Shown here piece by piece: positions 16,836-29,500 of a stretch of 64,000 bases of DNA (its first letter is position 1; every line of letters begins with the position of its first letter). Under the pieces are notes generated by a model. That model made no database searches, was not told where the DNA came from, and worked only from the letters and a program-made list of their open reading frames with translations. The stretch comes from Caenispirillum salinarum_A (GTDB lineage Bacteria; Pseudomonadota; Alphaproteobacteria; Rhodospirillales; Rhodospirillaceae), in contig NZ_CP085224.1 of assembly GCF_044803115.1 (NCBI RefSeq), positions 372,001-436,000 on the forward strand, given 5' to 3'. Made by a program: the position numbers and the translations under genes.

Positions 16836-19800
16836 ATGACCGACATCAAGAAGACCACCCCCGTCATCACCGAGACCGGCGAACAGTTCGTCGAGCGCTT
16901 CCAGCGCAACGCCGACCTGCTGGCCGCCGCCGGTGCCTACGGCCCCGAGTTCGAGCACGCCAACTGCGGCGTCGGCCTGGTCGCCGCCCTGGACGGCCAG
17001 CCCCGCCGCGAGGTGGTGGAGGCCGGCGTCGAGGCCCTGCGCGTCCTGTTCCACCGCGGCGCCGTCGACGCCGACGGCAAGACCGGCGACGGTGCGGGCA
17101 TCCACGTCCAGATCCCGCAGGACTTCTTCAAGGAACACGTGCAGCGCACGGGCCATGAGCTGACCGAGGGCAAGCTGGCCGTCGGCATGGTGTTCCTGCC
17201 CAAGAACGACATGAGCGCCCAGGAGCGCTGCCGCACCATCGTCGAGTCCGAGATCCTGACCTTCGGGTACGAGATCTACGGCTGGCGTCAGGTGCCGGTG
17301 GACATCTCGGTCATCGGCGAGAAGGCCAACGCCACTCGCCCCGAGATCGAGCAGATCATGATCGCCAACACCAAGGGCGTGGACGACGACAAGTTCGAGA
17401 ACGACCTGTACGTCATCCGCCGCCGCATCGAGAAGAAGGTGCTGGCCGAGCATATCACCGAGTTCTACATCTGCTCGCTGTCGTGCCGCTCGATCATCTA
17501 CAAGGGCATGTTCCTGGCCGAGCAGCTGACCACCTTCTATCCGGACCTGCTGGACCCACGGTTCATCTCGTCCTTCGCCATCTACCACCAGCGCTATTCG
17601 ACCAACACGTTCCCGACGTGGCGCCTGGCGCAGCCCTTCCGCATGCTCGCCCACAACGGCGAGATCAACACGCACGTGGGCAACTGCAACTGGATGAAGG
17701 CCCACGAGACCCGCATGGCGTCCGAGGTCTTCGGCGAGCAGATCGACGACCTCAAGCCCGTGGTCGAGGCCGGCGGCTCGGACTCCGCCTCGCTCGACAA
17801 CGTGTTCGAGTTGATGTGCCGCGCCGGCCGCACGGCGCCCGAGGTCAAGAGCGTGCTCATCCCCGAGAGCATCGGCCAGAACAAGCTGATGCCCGAAGAG
17901 CACCGCGCCATGTTCAGCTACTACAACTGCATCATGGAGCCCTGGGACGGCCCGGCCGCCATCGCCGCCACCGACGGTCGCTGGATCGTCGCCGGCGTCG
18001 ACCGCAACGGCCTGCGTCCCATGCGCTATTCCATCACCGCCGACGGCCTGCTGATCGTGGGCTCGGAAACGGGCATGGTGCGCTTCAACGAGTCCGAGAT
18101 CATCGAGAAGGGCCGCCTGGGTCCCGGCGAGTGCGTCGGCGTCGACCTGAAGGAAGGCAAGTTCTACAGCGACAAGACGCTGAAGGACCGCCTGGCCGCG
18201 CGCCGTTCGTTCGGCGAGTGGGTCCAGCGCATCACCCACCTGGACAGCCTGATCGAGGCCGCCGACCATGGCGAGACCATGGGCGTGAAGGGCGACGAGC
18301 TGCGCCGCCGCCAGTACGCGCACGGCCTGACCATGGAGGACATGGAGCTGATCCTTCAGCCCATGGTCGAGGACGGCAAGGAAGCCATCGGCTCCATGGG
18401 CGACGACGCGCCGCTGGCGGTGCTGTCGGACAACTACCGCGGCCTGCACTGCTTCTTCCGCCAGAACTTCAGCCAGGTCACCAACCCGCCCATCGACTCC
18501 TTGCGCGAAACCCGCGTGATGAGCCTGAACACCCGGCTGGGCAACCTGGGCAACATCCTGGAGGAGGACGCCAGCCAGTGCGACCTGCTGCAGCTTGAAA
18601 GCCCGGTGCTGACCACCGCCGAATTCAACGCCATGCGCAAGCACATGGGCGACACGGCGCACGTCATCGACTGCACCTTTGACGTGAACGGCGGCGACAA
18701 TGCGCTCCGCGATGCCCTGCACCGCATCCAGCGCGAGGCCGAGGATGCCGTGCGCGGCGGCTGCACGCACCTGGTGCTGACCGACGAACACGCCGGCCCG
18801 GCCCATGCGGCGATCCCCATGATCCTGGCCGCCGGCGGCGTGCACACGCACCTGGTCCGCCAGCAACTGCGCACCTTCACGTCCATCAACGTGCGCTCGT
18901 CCGAATGCCTGGACGTGCACTACTTCGCCGTGCTGATCGGCGTCGGCGCGACCACGGTCAACGCCTACCTGACGGAAGAGGCCATCGCCGACCGCCACGG
19001 CCGCGGCCTGTTCGACGACGTGCCGCTGGGCGACTGCCTGCTGGCCTACAAGAAGGCCATCGGCGACGGCCTGCTGAAGGTGATGTCCAAGATGGGCATT
19101 TCCGTCATCTCCAGCTATCGCGGCGGCTACAACTTCGAGGCCATCGGCCTGTCCCGCACCCTGGTGGCCGAGTTCTTCCCCGGCATGTCGTCGCGCATCT
19201 CGGGCATCGGCCTTCAGGGCATCCAGAAGAAGGTGCTGGAGCAGCACGCCAAGGCCTATGCGCCGGGCGCCATCGTCCTGCCCATCGGCGGCGTCTACCG
19301 CTTCCGTCGCGGCGGCGGCGAGCGCCACGCGTTTGACGGCAACCTGATCCACACGCTGCAGCACGCGGTCGCGACCGACAGCTATCAGACGTACCGCCGG
19401 TACGTGGACGGCCTTTACAAAATGCCGCCCATCAACCTGCGCGACCTGATGGACTTCCGCTCCGACCACAGCCCGCTGTCGCTGGACGAGGTCGAATCGA
19501 CCACCGCCATCCGCAAGCGGTTCGTCACGCCGGCCATGTCGCTGGGCGCCCTGTCGCCGGAAGCGCACGGCACGCTGAACATCGCCATGAACCGCATCGG
19601 CGCCAAGTCCGACTCGGGCGAAGGCGGCGAGGACCCGGCGCGCTACCGCCCGGCGCCCAACGGCGACAACGCCAATTCCTCCATCAAGCAGGTCGCCTCG
19701 GGCCGTTTCGGCGTCACCGCCGAATACCTGAACCAGTGCCGCGAGATCGAGATCAAGGTGGCCCAGGGCGCCAAGCCCGGCGAGGGCGGCCAGCTGCCCG

Positions 19801-21404
19801 GCTTCAAGGTGACGGTGGAGATTGCCAAGCTGCGCCACTCCACCCCCGGCGTGATGCTGATCTCGCCGCCGCCGCACCATGACATCTATTCGATCGAGGA
19901 TCTGGCGCAGCTCATCTACGACCTGAAGCAGATCAACCCCGAGGCCCAGGTCACGGTGAAGCTGGTCAGCCGCACCGGCATCGGCACCATCGCCGCCGGC
20001 GTCGCCAAGGCCAACGCCGACGTGATCCTGGTGTCCGGCCACTCCGGCGGCACGGGCGCCAGCCCGCAGACCTCCATCAAGTACGCCGGCCTGCCGTGGG
20101 AGATGGGCCTGTCGGAGGTCCACCAGGTGCTGACGCTCAACCGTCTGCGCCACCGCGTGAAGCTGCGCACCGACGGCGGCCTGAAGTCCGGCCGCGACAT
20201 CGTCATCGCCGCCATGCTGGGCGCCGAGGAATTCGGCATCGGCACCTCGTCGCTGGTGGCGATGGGCTGCATCATGGTCCGCCAGTGCCACTCCAACACC
20301 TGCCCGGTGGGCGTGTGCACCCAGGACGAAGCCCTGCGCGGCAAGTTCACCGGCACGCCGGAAAAGGTCGTCAACCTGATGACCTTCATCGGCGAGGAAG
20401 TGCGCGAGATCCTGGCCGGCCTCGGCTTCAAGAGCCTGGAGGACGTGATCGGCCGTTCCGACCTGCTGCACCAGGTCAGCCGCGGCGCGTCGCACCTGGA
20501 CGACCTGGACCTCAACGCCCTGCTGGTCCAGCCGGACAACGGCGGCCTGCCCATCACCAGCCAGATCGAGGGCCGCAACGAGGTGCCCGAGACCCTGGAC
20601 GCCCAGATGATCGTCGACGCAGCGCCCGCGCTGAACGACGGCGAGAAGATGCAGCTGACCTACAACGTGCGGAACACCCACCGCGCCATCGGCACCAAGC
20701 TGTCGCACAAGATCGTGAAGAAGTACGGGATGAAGCACCTTCAGCCCGGCCACATCACGGTCCGCCTGCGCGGCGCCGCCGGCCAGTCGCTGGGTGCCTT
20801 CGCGGTGCAGGGCCTCAAGCTGGAAGTCTTCGGCGATGCCAACGACTATGTCGGCAAGGGCCTGTCGGGCGGCATGATCGTGGTCCGTCCGGCCGTCTCC
20901 AGCCCGCTGAAGAGCAACGAGAACACCATCATCGGCAACACGGTGCTCTACGGCGCCACCGCCGGCACGCTGCTTGCCGCCGGTCAGGCGGGCGAGCGCT
21001 TCGCGGTGCGCAACTCCGGCGCCACCGTGGTGGTGGAAGGCTGCGGCTCCAACGGCTGCGAGTACATGACCGGCGGTCGGGCAGTGATCCTGGGCGCGGT
21101 CGGCGCCAACTTCGGCGCCGGCATGACGGGCGGCCTGGCCTATGTCTACGACGAGGACGAAAGCTTCGAGCTGCGCGTCAACCCGGACAACGTCGTCTGG
21201 CAGCGGATCGAGGTCGACCACTACGAGCAGGAGCTGAAGGCCCTGATCGAGCAGCACGTCGCCGAGACCCACAGCCCCCACGGCCAGCGCATCCTGGCCA
21301 ACTGGGAGATGGAGAAGCGCAAGTTCTGGCAGGTCGTGCCCAAGGAAATGCTCGACAAGCTGGACGTCCCCGTCACCGCCGGCGACATCGCCGCCGCCGA
21401 GTAA
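16836..21404 (+). CDS. gltB: Glutamate synthase (NADPH) large subunit
   Basis: GltB (1522 aa) hydrolyses glutamine in its N-terminal Ntn-amidotransferase domain and channels ammonia to the FMN site, where 2-oxoglutarate is aminated. The catalytic cysteine is Cys44 (HANCGVGLV), so a 43-residue propeptide must be removed. The FMN-binding synthase domain includes the segment AHGTLNIAMNRIGAKSDSGE. The 3Fe-4S cluster motif C-x5-C-x4-C is CIMVRQCHSNTC. The C-terminal beta-helix has the glycine-rich repeats typical of GXGXG domains. Length equals known alphaproteobacterial GltB. GC bias leaves a very long open antisense frame, which I regard as an artefact. Confidence 0.98.
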   Translation: MTDIKKTTPVITETGEQFVERFQRNADLLAAAGAYGPEFEHANCGVGLVAALDGQPRREVVEAGVEALRVLFHRGAVDADGKTGDGAGIHVQIPQDFFKEHVQRTGHELTEGKLAVGMVFLPKNDMSAQERCRTIVESEILTFGYEIYGWRQVPVDISVIGEKANATRPEIEQIMIANTKGVDDDKFENDLYVIRRRIEKKVLAEHITEFYICSLSCRSIIYKGMFLAEQLTTFYPDLLDPRFISSFAIYHQRYSTNTFPTWRLAQPFRMLAHNGEINTHVGNCNWMKAHETRMASEVFGEQIDDLKPVVEAGGSDSASLDNVFELMCRAGRTAPEVKSVLIPESIGQNKLMPEEHRAMFSYYNCIMEPWDGPAAIAATDGRWIVAGVDRNGLRPMRYSITADGLLIVGSETGMVRFNESEIIEKGRLGPGECVGVDLKEGKFYSDKTLKDRLAARRSFGEWVQRITHLDSLIEAADHGETMGVKGDELRRRQYAHGLTMEDMELILQPMVEDGKEAIGSMGDDAPLAVLSDNYRGLHCFFRQNFSQVTNPPIDSLRETRVMSLNTRLGNLGNILEEDASQCDLLQLESPVLTTAEFNAMRKHMGDTAHVIDCTFDVNGGDNALRDALHRIQREAEDAVRGGCTHLVLTDEHAGPAHAAIPMILAAGGVHTHLVRQQLRTFTSINVRSSECLDVHYFAVLIGVGATTVNAYLTEEAIADRHGRGLFDDVPLGDCLLAYKKAIGDGLLKVMSKMGISVISSYRGGYNFEAIGLSRTLVAEFFPGMSSRISGIGLQGIQKKVLEQHAKAYAPGAIVLPIGGVYRFRRGGGERHAFDGNLIHTLQHAVATDSYQTYRRYVDGLYKMPPINLRDLMDFRSDHSPLSLDEVESTTAIRKRFVTPAMSLGALSPEAHGTLNIAMNRIGAKSDSGEGGEDPARYRPAPNGDNANSSIKQVASGRFGVTAEYLNQCREIEIKVAQGAKPGEGGQLPGFKVTVEIAKLRHSTPGVMLISPPPHHDIYSIEDLAQLIYDLKQINPEAQVTVKLVSRTGIGTIAAGVAKANADVILVSGHSGGTGASPQTSIKYAGLPWEMGLSEVHQVLTLNRLRHRVKLRTDGGLKSGRDIVIAAMLGAEEFGIGTSSLVAMGCIMVRQCHSNTCPVGVCTQDEALRGKFTGTPEKVVNLMTFIGEEVREILAGLGFKSLEDVIGRSDLLHQVSRGASHLDDLDLNALLVQPDNGGLPITSQIEGRNEVPETLDAQMIVDAAPALNDGEKMQLTYNVRNTHRAIGTKLSHKIVKKYGMKHLQPGHITVRLRGAAGQSLGAFAVQGLKLEVFGDANDYVGKGLSGGMIVVRPAVSSPLKSNENTIIGNTVLYGATAGTLLAAGQAGERFAVRNSGATVVVEGCGSNGCEYMTGGRAVILGAVGANFGAGMTGGLAYVYDEDESFELRVNPDNVVWQRIEVDHYEQELKALIEQHVAETHSPHGQRILANWEMEKRKFWQVVPKEMLDKLDVPVTAGDIAAAE

Positions 21405-21431
21405 GCCCGACGGTTTGGTCAAAACGAAGAA

Positions 21432-21466
21432 GGGAGGCAGCCCGGCCGGGCTGCCTCCCCTTTTTT
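21432..21466 (+). terminator. Strong rho-independent terminator after gltB
   Basis: A perfect 14-bp inverted repeat (GGGAGGCAGCCCGG facing CCGGGCTGCCTCCC) begins 28 nt after the gltB stop and is followed by TTTTTT at 21461-21466. The rest of the gap to 21709 holds no gene I can see. Confidence 0.93.
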
Positions 21467-21709
21467 CGTTGGCAGGGACGGGCTTTTCGTGAGGGGAGCC
21501 GAAGCGGCCCCCCTGACACTCCCCGGCGCCGAGTGGGTCCGGTGATGCACCGGTGAATTTCCAGCTTTCGCAGGAACGACGGATTCCTAAGTTTCTGTTT
21601 TCACGGGAAAAATCTCGTCCCGTCACTCACCGAAAGCGGCTGCCGTTCAGCGATCTTCAACATTCCGCGGGGAGCGCGAGGGGCGGTCGGACCGCTCCTC
21701 GCATCCACC

Positions 21710-22387
21710 TCAGGTCGCCCCGCAGCACTTCTTGTATTTCTTGCCCGAGCCGCACGGACACGGATCGTTCCGGCCGATCTTCGCGTCCCGGCGGACCGGG
21801 GCCGCGCCGGGGCGGCCGGCGATGGTTTCGGCTTGGCGCTTGAGCCAGAAGTGGTGGATGTAGGCAACGCTGCCGGGGATGAACTCTTCCGCCTCGGCGC
21901 GCAGGGCGGCGGCGCGGTCGGCGTCCATCTTCAGGATGTTGCCGCCGTCCTCGCCGGGTGCCAGGCCGATCAGGGCGGTGACGGTCAGGCGGCCGGTTTC
22001 GTCGTCGAACAGCGGCATCCAGTCCTCGCCCATGAGGCTGAGACCGGCGCGGAAGCCCTGCGACCACTCCTCCACCCGCAACGCGCCCGAGGCATCGCGC
22101 AGGATCGGCGCATAGGCGTCGGTGTCCGCATCCAGATGGGACAGGATCTGGTTGTAGCGCGCGAGGACGTCCAGGTGGACCGCTTCGGCCTGCGTTTCGT
22201 CCCGGTAGTCGGGTTCGGCCTCGCCCCACAGGTGCGGCCACCACTGGCTGGGCAGCAGCATGTCGGGGCCGATGGCGACGGCGGTCAGGAACCCGTCCAC
22301 ATAGGGCAGCGACGGTCCCCCGGCATCGGCCAGAAACCGCTCCAGCCGGTGGCGGGCGGGCATGGTAAAGTCCGGCGGCGCGGGCAT
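21710..22387 (-). CDS. UPF0149 (YecA-like) protein with C-terminal SEC-C zinc motif
   Basis: A 225-aa cytoplasmic protein. The bulk (about 10-170) matches the helical UPF0149/YgfB-YecA family, recognisable by LPYVDGFLTAVAIGP and the EEWSQGFRAGL segment. The last 20 residues are a SEC-C zinc-binding motif (RNDPCPCGSGKKYKKCC), also found at the end of SecA. Such fusions in enterics (YecA) bind metal and have been linked to SecA and ribosomes; the role here is inferred. The start at 22387 is set by GGAGG 4 nt upstream. A small membrane protein gene lies 52 nt upstream. Confidence 0.9.
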   Translation of the reverse strand: MPAPPDFTMPARHRLERFLADAGGPSLPYVDGFLTAVAIGPDMLLPSQWWPHLWGEAEPDYRDETQAEAVHLDVLARYNQILSHLDADTDAYAPILRDASGALRVEEWSQGFRAGLSLMGEDWMPLFDDETGRLTVTALIGLAPGEDGGNILKMDADRAAALRAEAEEFIPGSVAYIHHFWLKRQAETIAGRPGAAPVRRDAKIGRNDPCPCGSGKKYKKCCGAT

Positions 22388-22439
22388 GGAACCTCCAGAT
22401 GAAATGGAATGCGGTGCCGGCGAGCGCATGGCTCGCCGG

Positions 22440-22826
22440 TCATTTGACGCCCTTGAGCCGTCCCCAGTAGAGCGCGCTGAACACCCCGAACACCAGCAGC
22501 GCCAGGGCGACCACGGCGGCGGGGGCCGTGGCGGCGAATCCGCCGGCCGCGCCCGCCGCCGGCATCCAGGAAAAGACCACCACCACGCCCAGCAGGCTGG
22601 CGACGGCGTTGCCGCCGGCCACCAGCCGCACGGCGGGTGCGCCGGTCGCCACCGCGCCCTTCAGCGCCACGGCCCAGCCCACCAGCAGGGCGCCGGCGGC
22701 TTGCGCGAAAACGGCCGCGCCCTCCAGGACGAGGGGCGCGCCGGCCAGCAGCACGAGGCCCAGCACCGCCCGGAAGGCGGCGTCGGCCTTGAGCACGGTT
22801 CGGGCCTTGGGAAGGGGTCCCGCCAT
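22440..22826 (-). CDS. Small four-helix membrane protein, function unknown
   Basis: I do not recognise the family. The 128-aa product consists almost wholly of four hydrophobic segments with short loops: AVLGLVLLAGAPLVL, AAGALLVGWAVALKG, NAVASLLGVVVVFSW and APAAVVALALLVFGVFSALYW. The organisation resembles small DoxX-like or SPW-type membrane proteins without their motifs. It starts 10 nt after the stop of the DUF1178 gene, with a weak ribosome-binding site, so it is likely translated from the same message. The start could also lie upstream, overlapping DUF1178. Confidence 0.7.
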   Translation of the reverse strand: MAGPLPKARTVLKADAAFRAVLGLVLLAGAPLVLEGAAVFAQAAGALLVGWAVALKGAVATGAPAVRLVAGGNAVASLLGVVVVFSWMPAAGAAGGFAATAPAAVVALALLVFGVFSALYWGRLKGVK

Positions 22827-22836
22827 GTCGTTCCGG

Positions 22837-23097
22837 TCAGTCCGCCATGGCGGGGCAGGCGCCCGCCGCCGGCGCCGCACAGCCGCCGGAGGCGCAGGCG
22901 GGCGCCGGGGCCGGGCGATGGGTGACGGTCGAGGCGCCCAGCGCCGGGGCGGCCAGCATCTTGGACACCTTGGCCGAGCCGCACGACGGGCAGGCCAGCG
23001 CGCCCTCGGCGGACTGGGCTTCGTAGTGGGCGTAGTTGTCGAACCACTGCTCGAAGACGTGGCCGTCGTCGGCGCAGCGCAGTGAATAGCGGATCAT
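22837..23097 (-). CDS. Short DUF1178-family zinc-ribbon protein
   Basis: The first 55 residues match DUF1178 (MIRYSLRCADDGHVFEQWF ... CPSCGSAKVSKMLAAP), with a zinc-ribbon type CPSC knuckle. Usual members are about 140-150 aa; this one has 86. Its C-terminal half is replaced by a Pro/Ala tail containing further cysteines (CASGGCAAPAAGACP), which could complete a metal site. GGAGG lies 10 nt before the ATG. The family has no firm function. It is followed by the small membrane-protein gene. Confidence 0.82.
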   Translation of the reverse strand: MIRYSLRCADDGHVFEQWFDNYAHYEAQSAEGALACPSCGSAKVSKMLAAPALGASTVTHRPAPAPACASGGCAAPAAGACPAMAD

Positions 23098-23175
23098 CCC
23101 CTCACATCCTCCGTCGAAGTCAGAATGCCTCCCATATAGCGCAGGGCCGCCGTGACGGAAACGGCCGATCGCGGA

Positions 23176-24036
23176 TCACGCCCCGACGTCCGCCGCGGCC
23201 AGGCTCCGCAGGCGCTCGGGCGGGAGGGACGCCGCATGCTCGACCGCCGCCGCGCCGAAGCGGCAGGCCAGCGAGAGCGCCCGGTCCATGGGCAGGCGGC
23301 GGGCCGTCAGTCCATGCAGCAGCCCGGCCGTGAAGGCATCGCCAGCCCCCGTGGTGTCGACGGCGCGGGCGGGGGCGGCGGGCACGCTCACGCGATCGCC
23401 GCCGACATGCAGCGCCACGGCGCCGCGGGCGCCTTCGGTCACCACCACCCAGCGGAGCGCCTCGCCGGCCAGCGCCTGGGCGCGGGCCAGCACGTCGCGG
23501 GGGTCGAGGCCGGAGGCCACCATCACATGCGCCGGCCAGCGGTCGATGGGCGGCGGCGGCAGGTGGGCGCAGACCAGCGTCTTGCGGGCGGCCACGGCCG
23601 CGGCCATCGGTGCGGCGAGCGCCGGCGTGAAGGCGTTGATCCACATGCCGGCCACGCCCGCCAGATCGGCGGCGACCGGCGGGTCGAGGCGGATGCTCAA
23701 GGGCTGTTCCACCTTGATGATGGTGCGCTCGGCCGCCTCGTCCACCAGGATCAGCGGGCAGGGCGTCGGGCCGGCGCGCCGCGCCACCCCTGAGGCGTCG
23801 ATGCCGTGCCCGGCAAGCTCGGCGAGGATGCGGCGGCCGGCGTCGTCGTCGCCCACCGCGCCCCACAGCCGCACCGCGTGACCGGCCAGGGCCAGGGCGA
23901 CGGCGGTGTTGGCCCCGCCGCCGCCGACGCGGTGTTCGCGCCCCCGCGCCCGCATGCGGCCGCCGGGCAGAAGCGGGCCGTCCAGGTACACGACCTCGTC
24001 GAGATTCAAGCCGCCGATGACCGCCATGCGTGACAT
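23176..24036 (-). CDS. PfkB-family sugar/nucleoside kinase
   Basis: A cytoplasmic ATP-dependent kinase of the ribokinase fold (286 aa). The N-terminal signature is GGGGANTAVALALAG. The C-terminal signature DTTGAGDAFTAGLLHGL contains the catalytic Asp and anion hole. The substrate cannot be assigned; the sequence resembles ribokinase-like proteins but lacks features that would identify it as ribokinase, fructokinase or adenosine kinase. GGAGG sits 6 nt before the ATG. It is divergent from the sensor-kinase gene; the 81-nt gap must hold both promoters. Confidence 0.9.
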   Translation of the reverse strand: MSRMAVIGGLNLDEVVYLDGPLLPGGRMRARGREHRVGGGGANTAVALALAGHAVRLWGAVGDDDAGRRILAELAGHGIDASGVARRAGPTPCPLILVDEAAERTIIKVEQPLSIRLDPPVAADLAGVAGMWINAFTPALAAPMAAAVAARKTLVCAHLPPPPIDRWPAHVMVASGLDPRDVLARAQALAGEALRWVVVTEGARGAVALHVGGDRVSVPAAPARAVDTTGAGDAFTAGLLHGLTARRLPMDRALSLACRFGAAAVEHAASLPPERLRSLAAADVGA

Positions 24037-24117
24037 CCGTCACCTCCGTTCTTGATCGGGGTGTACTAAGGTTCCAAACTATACCTCTGAAGATTGTCCG
24101 ATCAGGCCCTGCCTCCG

Positions 24118-26352
<2,235 letters not shown>

Positions 26353-26521
26353 GCCGCGGCGCATATACCCTTGCGCCTGACGCGACCGGCCGCCGATATA
26401 CTTTCTTCCCGCCCGGGAACCGGTTGCACCCCCTGCGCCCTGGGCCCCGGACCACTACACTGAAGGGCAGGGCGACGTTCAGCCGGACGCACCCGTCGGG
26501 GGGAAGGGAACCAACCGCACC

Positions 26522-29500
26522 ATGACGCATGTGGACAGCTCGAGCCGCGGACCGGCCTCGAACCGCGTCGGCGCAGGCACGGCCACCGTCGCCGCCGCGC
26601 TGTCGCACGAGTCCGCGTCCGGCGCCTGGCGGGGTTCGGTCGCGGCTGCGGCTGCGGCTGCGGCTGCGTCGGGTTCGCGCCGGTCCACCTTCCGCCGGAC
26701 GCCGCTGCACCGCCGCCTGGCGGTCCGGCTGGCCCTGGTCGCGGTCCTGGCGACGGCACCGGCGGCGGGGCTTGCGCTGTGGCACGGGCTGGAGGCGCGC
26801 CGGGACGTGGTTTCCGGCGTCGTCGGTGAAGGCCTCGGGCTGGCCCGCGCCCTGTCCGCCCAGCATCGCCTGGCGGTGGAGGACGGCCGCCGCGCGCTTG
26901 CGGCCCTGGCGTCGGTATCCGCCGCCGATGCCTGCGGCCTGCCGACGGCCGGGCCGTCGGGCCGGTCCGCTCTGCTGGCCGGCGTCACCCGCTTTTCCGC
27001 CGACCTTGCGACACTGTGTTCCGCCGCCGCGCCCGGCCAGGCTCGGCCCCTGCGAATCGCCGCCGAGCGCGCCCGCACCGACGCCGGCCTGGCGACCGGC
27101 CCGGCGCTGCCGGCAACGGCGACCACCGCCGGCCCGGCCGACGGGCGCCCGCTGGTGCCGCTGGCCCACGCCACGCCCGACGGCGGCGCCGTGGCGGCGC
27201 TGCTCGATCCCGCGTGGCTGAGCCCGCGCCTCGCCGCCCTGCTGCCCGCCGAGGGCGCCCTGGTCGTGGTGACCGACGGCGCCGGCCATGTGGTCGCCAC
27301 GGTTCCCCGCCGCCCCGCCCTGGCCGGAACCGTTCTGGACGTGGCGCCCGGCCCGCACGAGGGCGCCCTGCCCGTGACGCTGAACGGCCGCTCGATGCTG
27401 CTGGCCCAGGCGCCGGCCGACGGCGGGCTGGCGGTGGGTGTGGCCTTTGACCGCACCGCCGTGACTGCCGACGCCGATGCCGCGCTGCTGCGCTCCGGCG
27501 GCGGCATCGCGCTGGCGCTGCTGGCCGGGCTGCTGCTGGCCGGGCTGGCGGCGCGGACCATGGTCGCCCGCCCCGTCGCGCGCCTGTCGGACGCCACCGC
27601 CGCATTGCAGGAGGGCGGCACGCCGTCGCGCATCGGCCCGCCCTACGCCGGAACCGCCGAACTGGCGGACCTGGAACGCGCCCTGGACACGCTGGGGGAG
27701 CGCCTCAGCCGGCACGAGGCGGCGCTGATCAGCAGCGAGACCCAGCTTTCGGTCAAGCGCCAGAGCGAGGAGCGCTTCCGCAACCTTGTGGAACTGGCGC
27801 CCGAGGCCATTGTGGTCGAGGCGCGCGGGACCGTGCTCTATGCCAACTCCCGCGCCGTCGACCTGTTCGGGGCCGATGGCATGGAGGAACTGCTGGCCGT
27901 CCCGCTGATCGACCACATCCATCCCGAGGACCGCGACGAGGTGCGCCGACGCCTGTCGGACGCCACCACCGACGGGGCGGTGGGCGTCGCCGAGGTGCGC
28001 GTGCGGCGCCTGGGGGCCGGCGAACTGGTGGCCGAGGTGGTGGTCGGTCCCATCGCCTATGGCGGCCGGCCGGCGACCCACATCATGATCCGCGATGTCA
28101 CCGACCAGCGCCTCGCCCGCCGCCGCCTGCGCGAAAGCGAGGAACGCTTCCGCGCGCTGGTGGAAAGCGCGCCCGACCTGATTCTGGCGCACGATCGGGG
28201 CCGCATCGTGCTTGCCAACGCCCGGGCGGCGCAGGTGCTGTTCGGCGAAAGCTATGGCGATTCGGTGGTCGGGCGGTCCATCTTCGACATCGTGGACGAC
28301 GCCGACCGCACCGCCGCCATCGCCCGCATGCAGCAATTCGGCAACGCCCCGCGACCCCTGCCGCCCGTGGAGATGGCGCTGAAGCGCGCCGACGGCGGCC
28401 GCATGATCTGCGAGGTGATGACGTCGCCGGTCACCTTCGAGGGGCGGCTGTGCCTGCACACGGTGCTGCGCGACGTCACCGCCCGCAAGGCCGAGCAGGC
28501 CAGCGTCGCCCAGTCTGCCAAGCTGGCCACGCTGGGCGAACTGGCCGCGGGCATGGCGCACGAATTGGCCCAGCCCATGAACATCATCCGCATGGCCGCC
28601 GAGGCCGGGCTTATGGGGATGGATGCCGCCGGTCCCGCCCGTCCCGGCGCCGCGCCGGGCCATGGCAGCGACACCGATGCCACCGTATCCGCCGCCGACC
28701 GCGAACGGCTGGAGCTGATCGCCGGCCAGGCCGGCCGCATGGGCGAGATCATCGACCACATGCGCGTCTTCACCCGCCGAGACACCGGGCCCGAGGAACG
28801 CTTCGATGCCGTCGAGGCCGTGCGGGCCGCACTGGCCATGATCGACCACGGCCTGCGCGGCGACGGCATCACCGTGGCCGTGGACCTGCCCGAGGCCGGG
28901 AACGCCTGCGTCCGCGGACGGCCGGTGCAACTGGAGCAGGTTGTTCTCAACCTGCTGACCAATGCCCGCGACGCCGTGCTGGACCGCCTGTCGGCAGGCG
29001 CGGACGGCGATTCCTGGCGGCCGGAGGTGCGTGTCTCCTGCAGGGCCGAGGGCGGGGCCATCGTCATCCGGGTCGCCGACACCGGCGTCGGCGTGCCAGA
29101 AGCCCTGCGCGATCGGCTGTTCGATCCCTTCGTGACCAGCAAGGCCGCCGGCATCGGCACGGGGCTCGGCCTGTCCATCAGCGACGGGCTGATCCGTGCC
29201 ATGGGCGGTCGCATCGGCCTGGAGGCGCCGCCCGCGGACGGCGGCGCCGTGTTCACCGTCAGCCTGCCCCGCGACGGATCGGCCGCCGACCCCTGCGGCT
29301 GCGATGCCCTGCGCCCCGCTGCCCGCCCGGCCGCCGCGCCTGCCCCCGCACTCCCGGCCGGCGCTGACGCCGCGGCCGATACGGCACCGGCGCCCGCGCC
29401 CGCGCCGGATGGCGATGGCGACGAGGACGAAGAGGCCTCCGCCCTGGTCGCCCATGTGCTGGTCGCCGACGACGAGCGCGAGGCCGCCGGCCTCATGGCC

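Noticed and set aside
15369..21626. A 2085-codon open frame on the minus strand opposite gltD-gltB.
   Set aside because: It mirrors the codon bias of the real genes (GC-rich third positions leave the antisense frame without stops), has a composition of Val/His/Gln/Arg repeats unlike a folded protein, and no ribosome-binding site. gltB and gltD have all family motifs.
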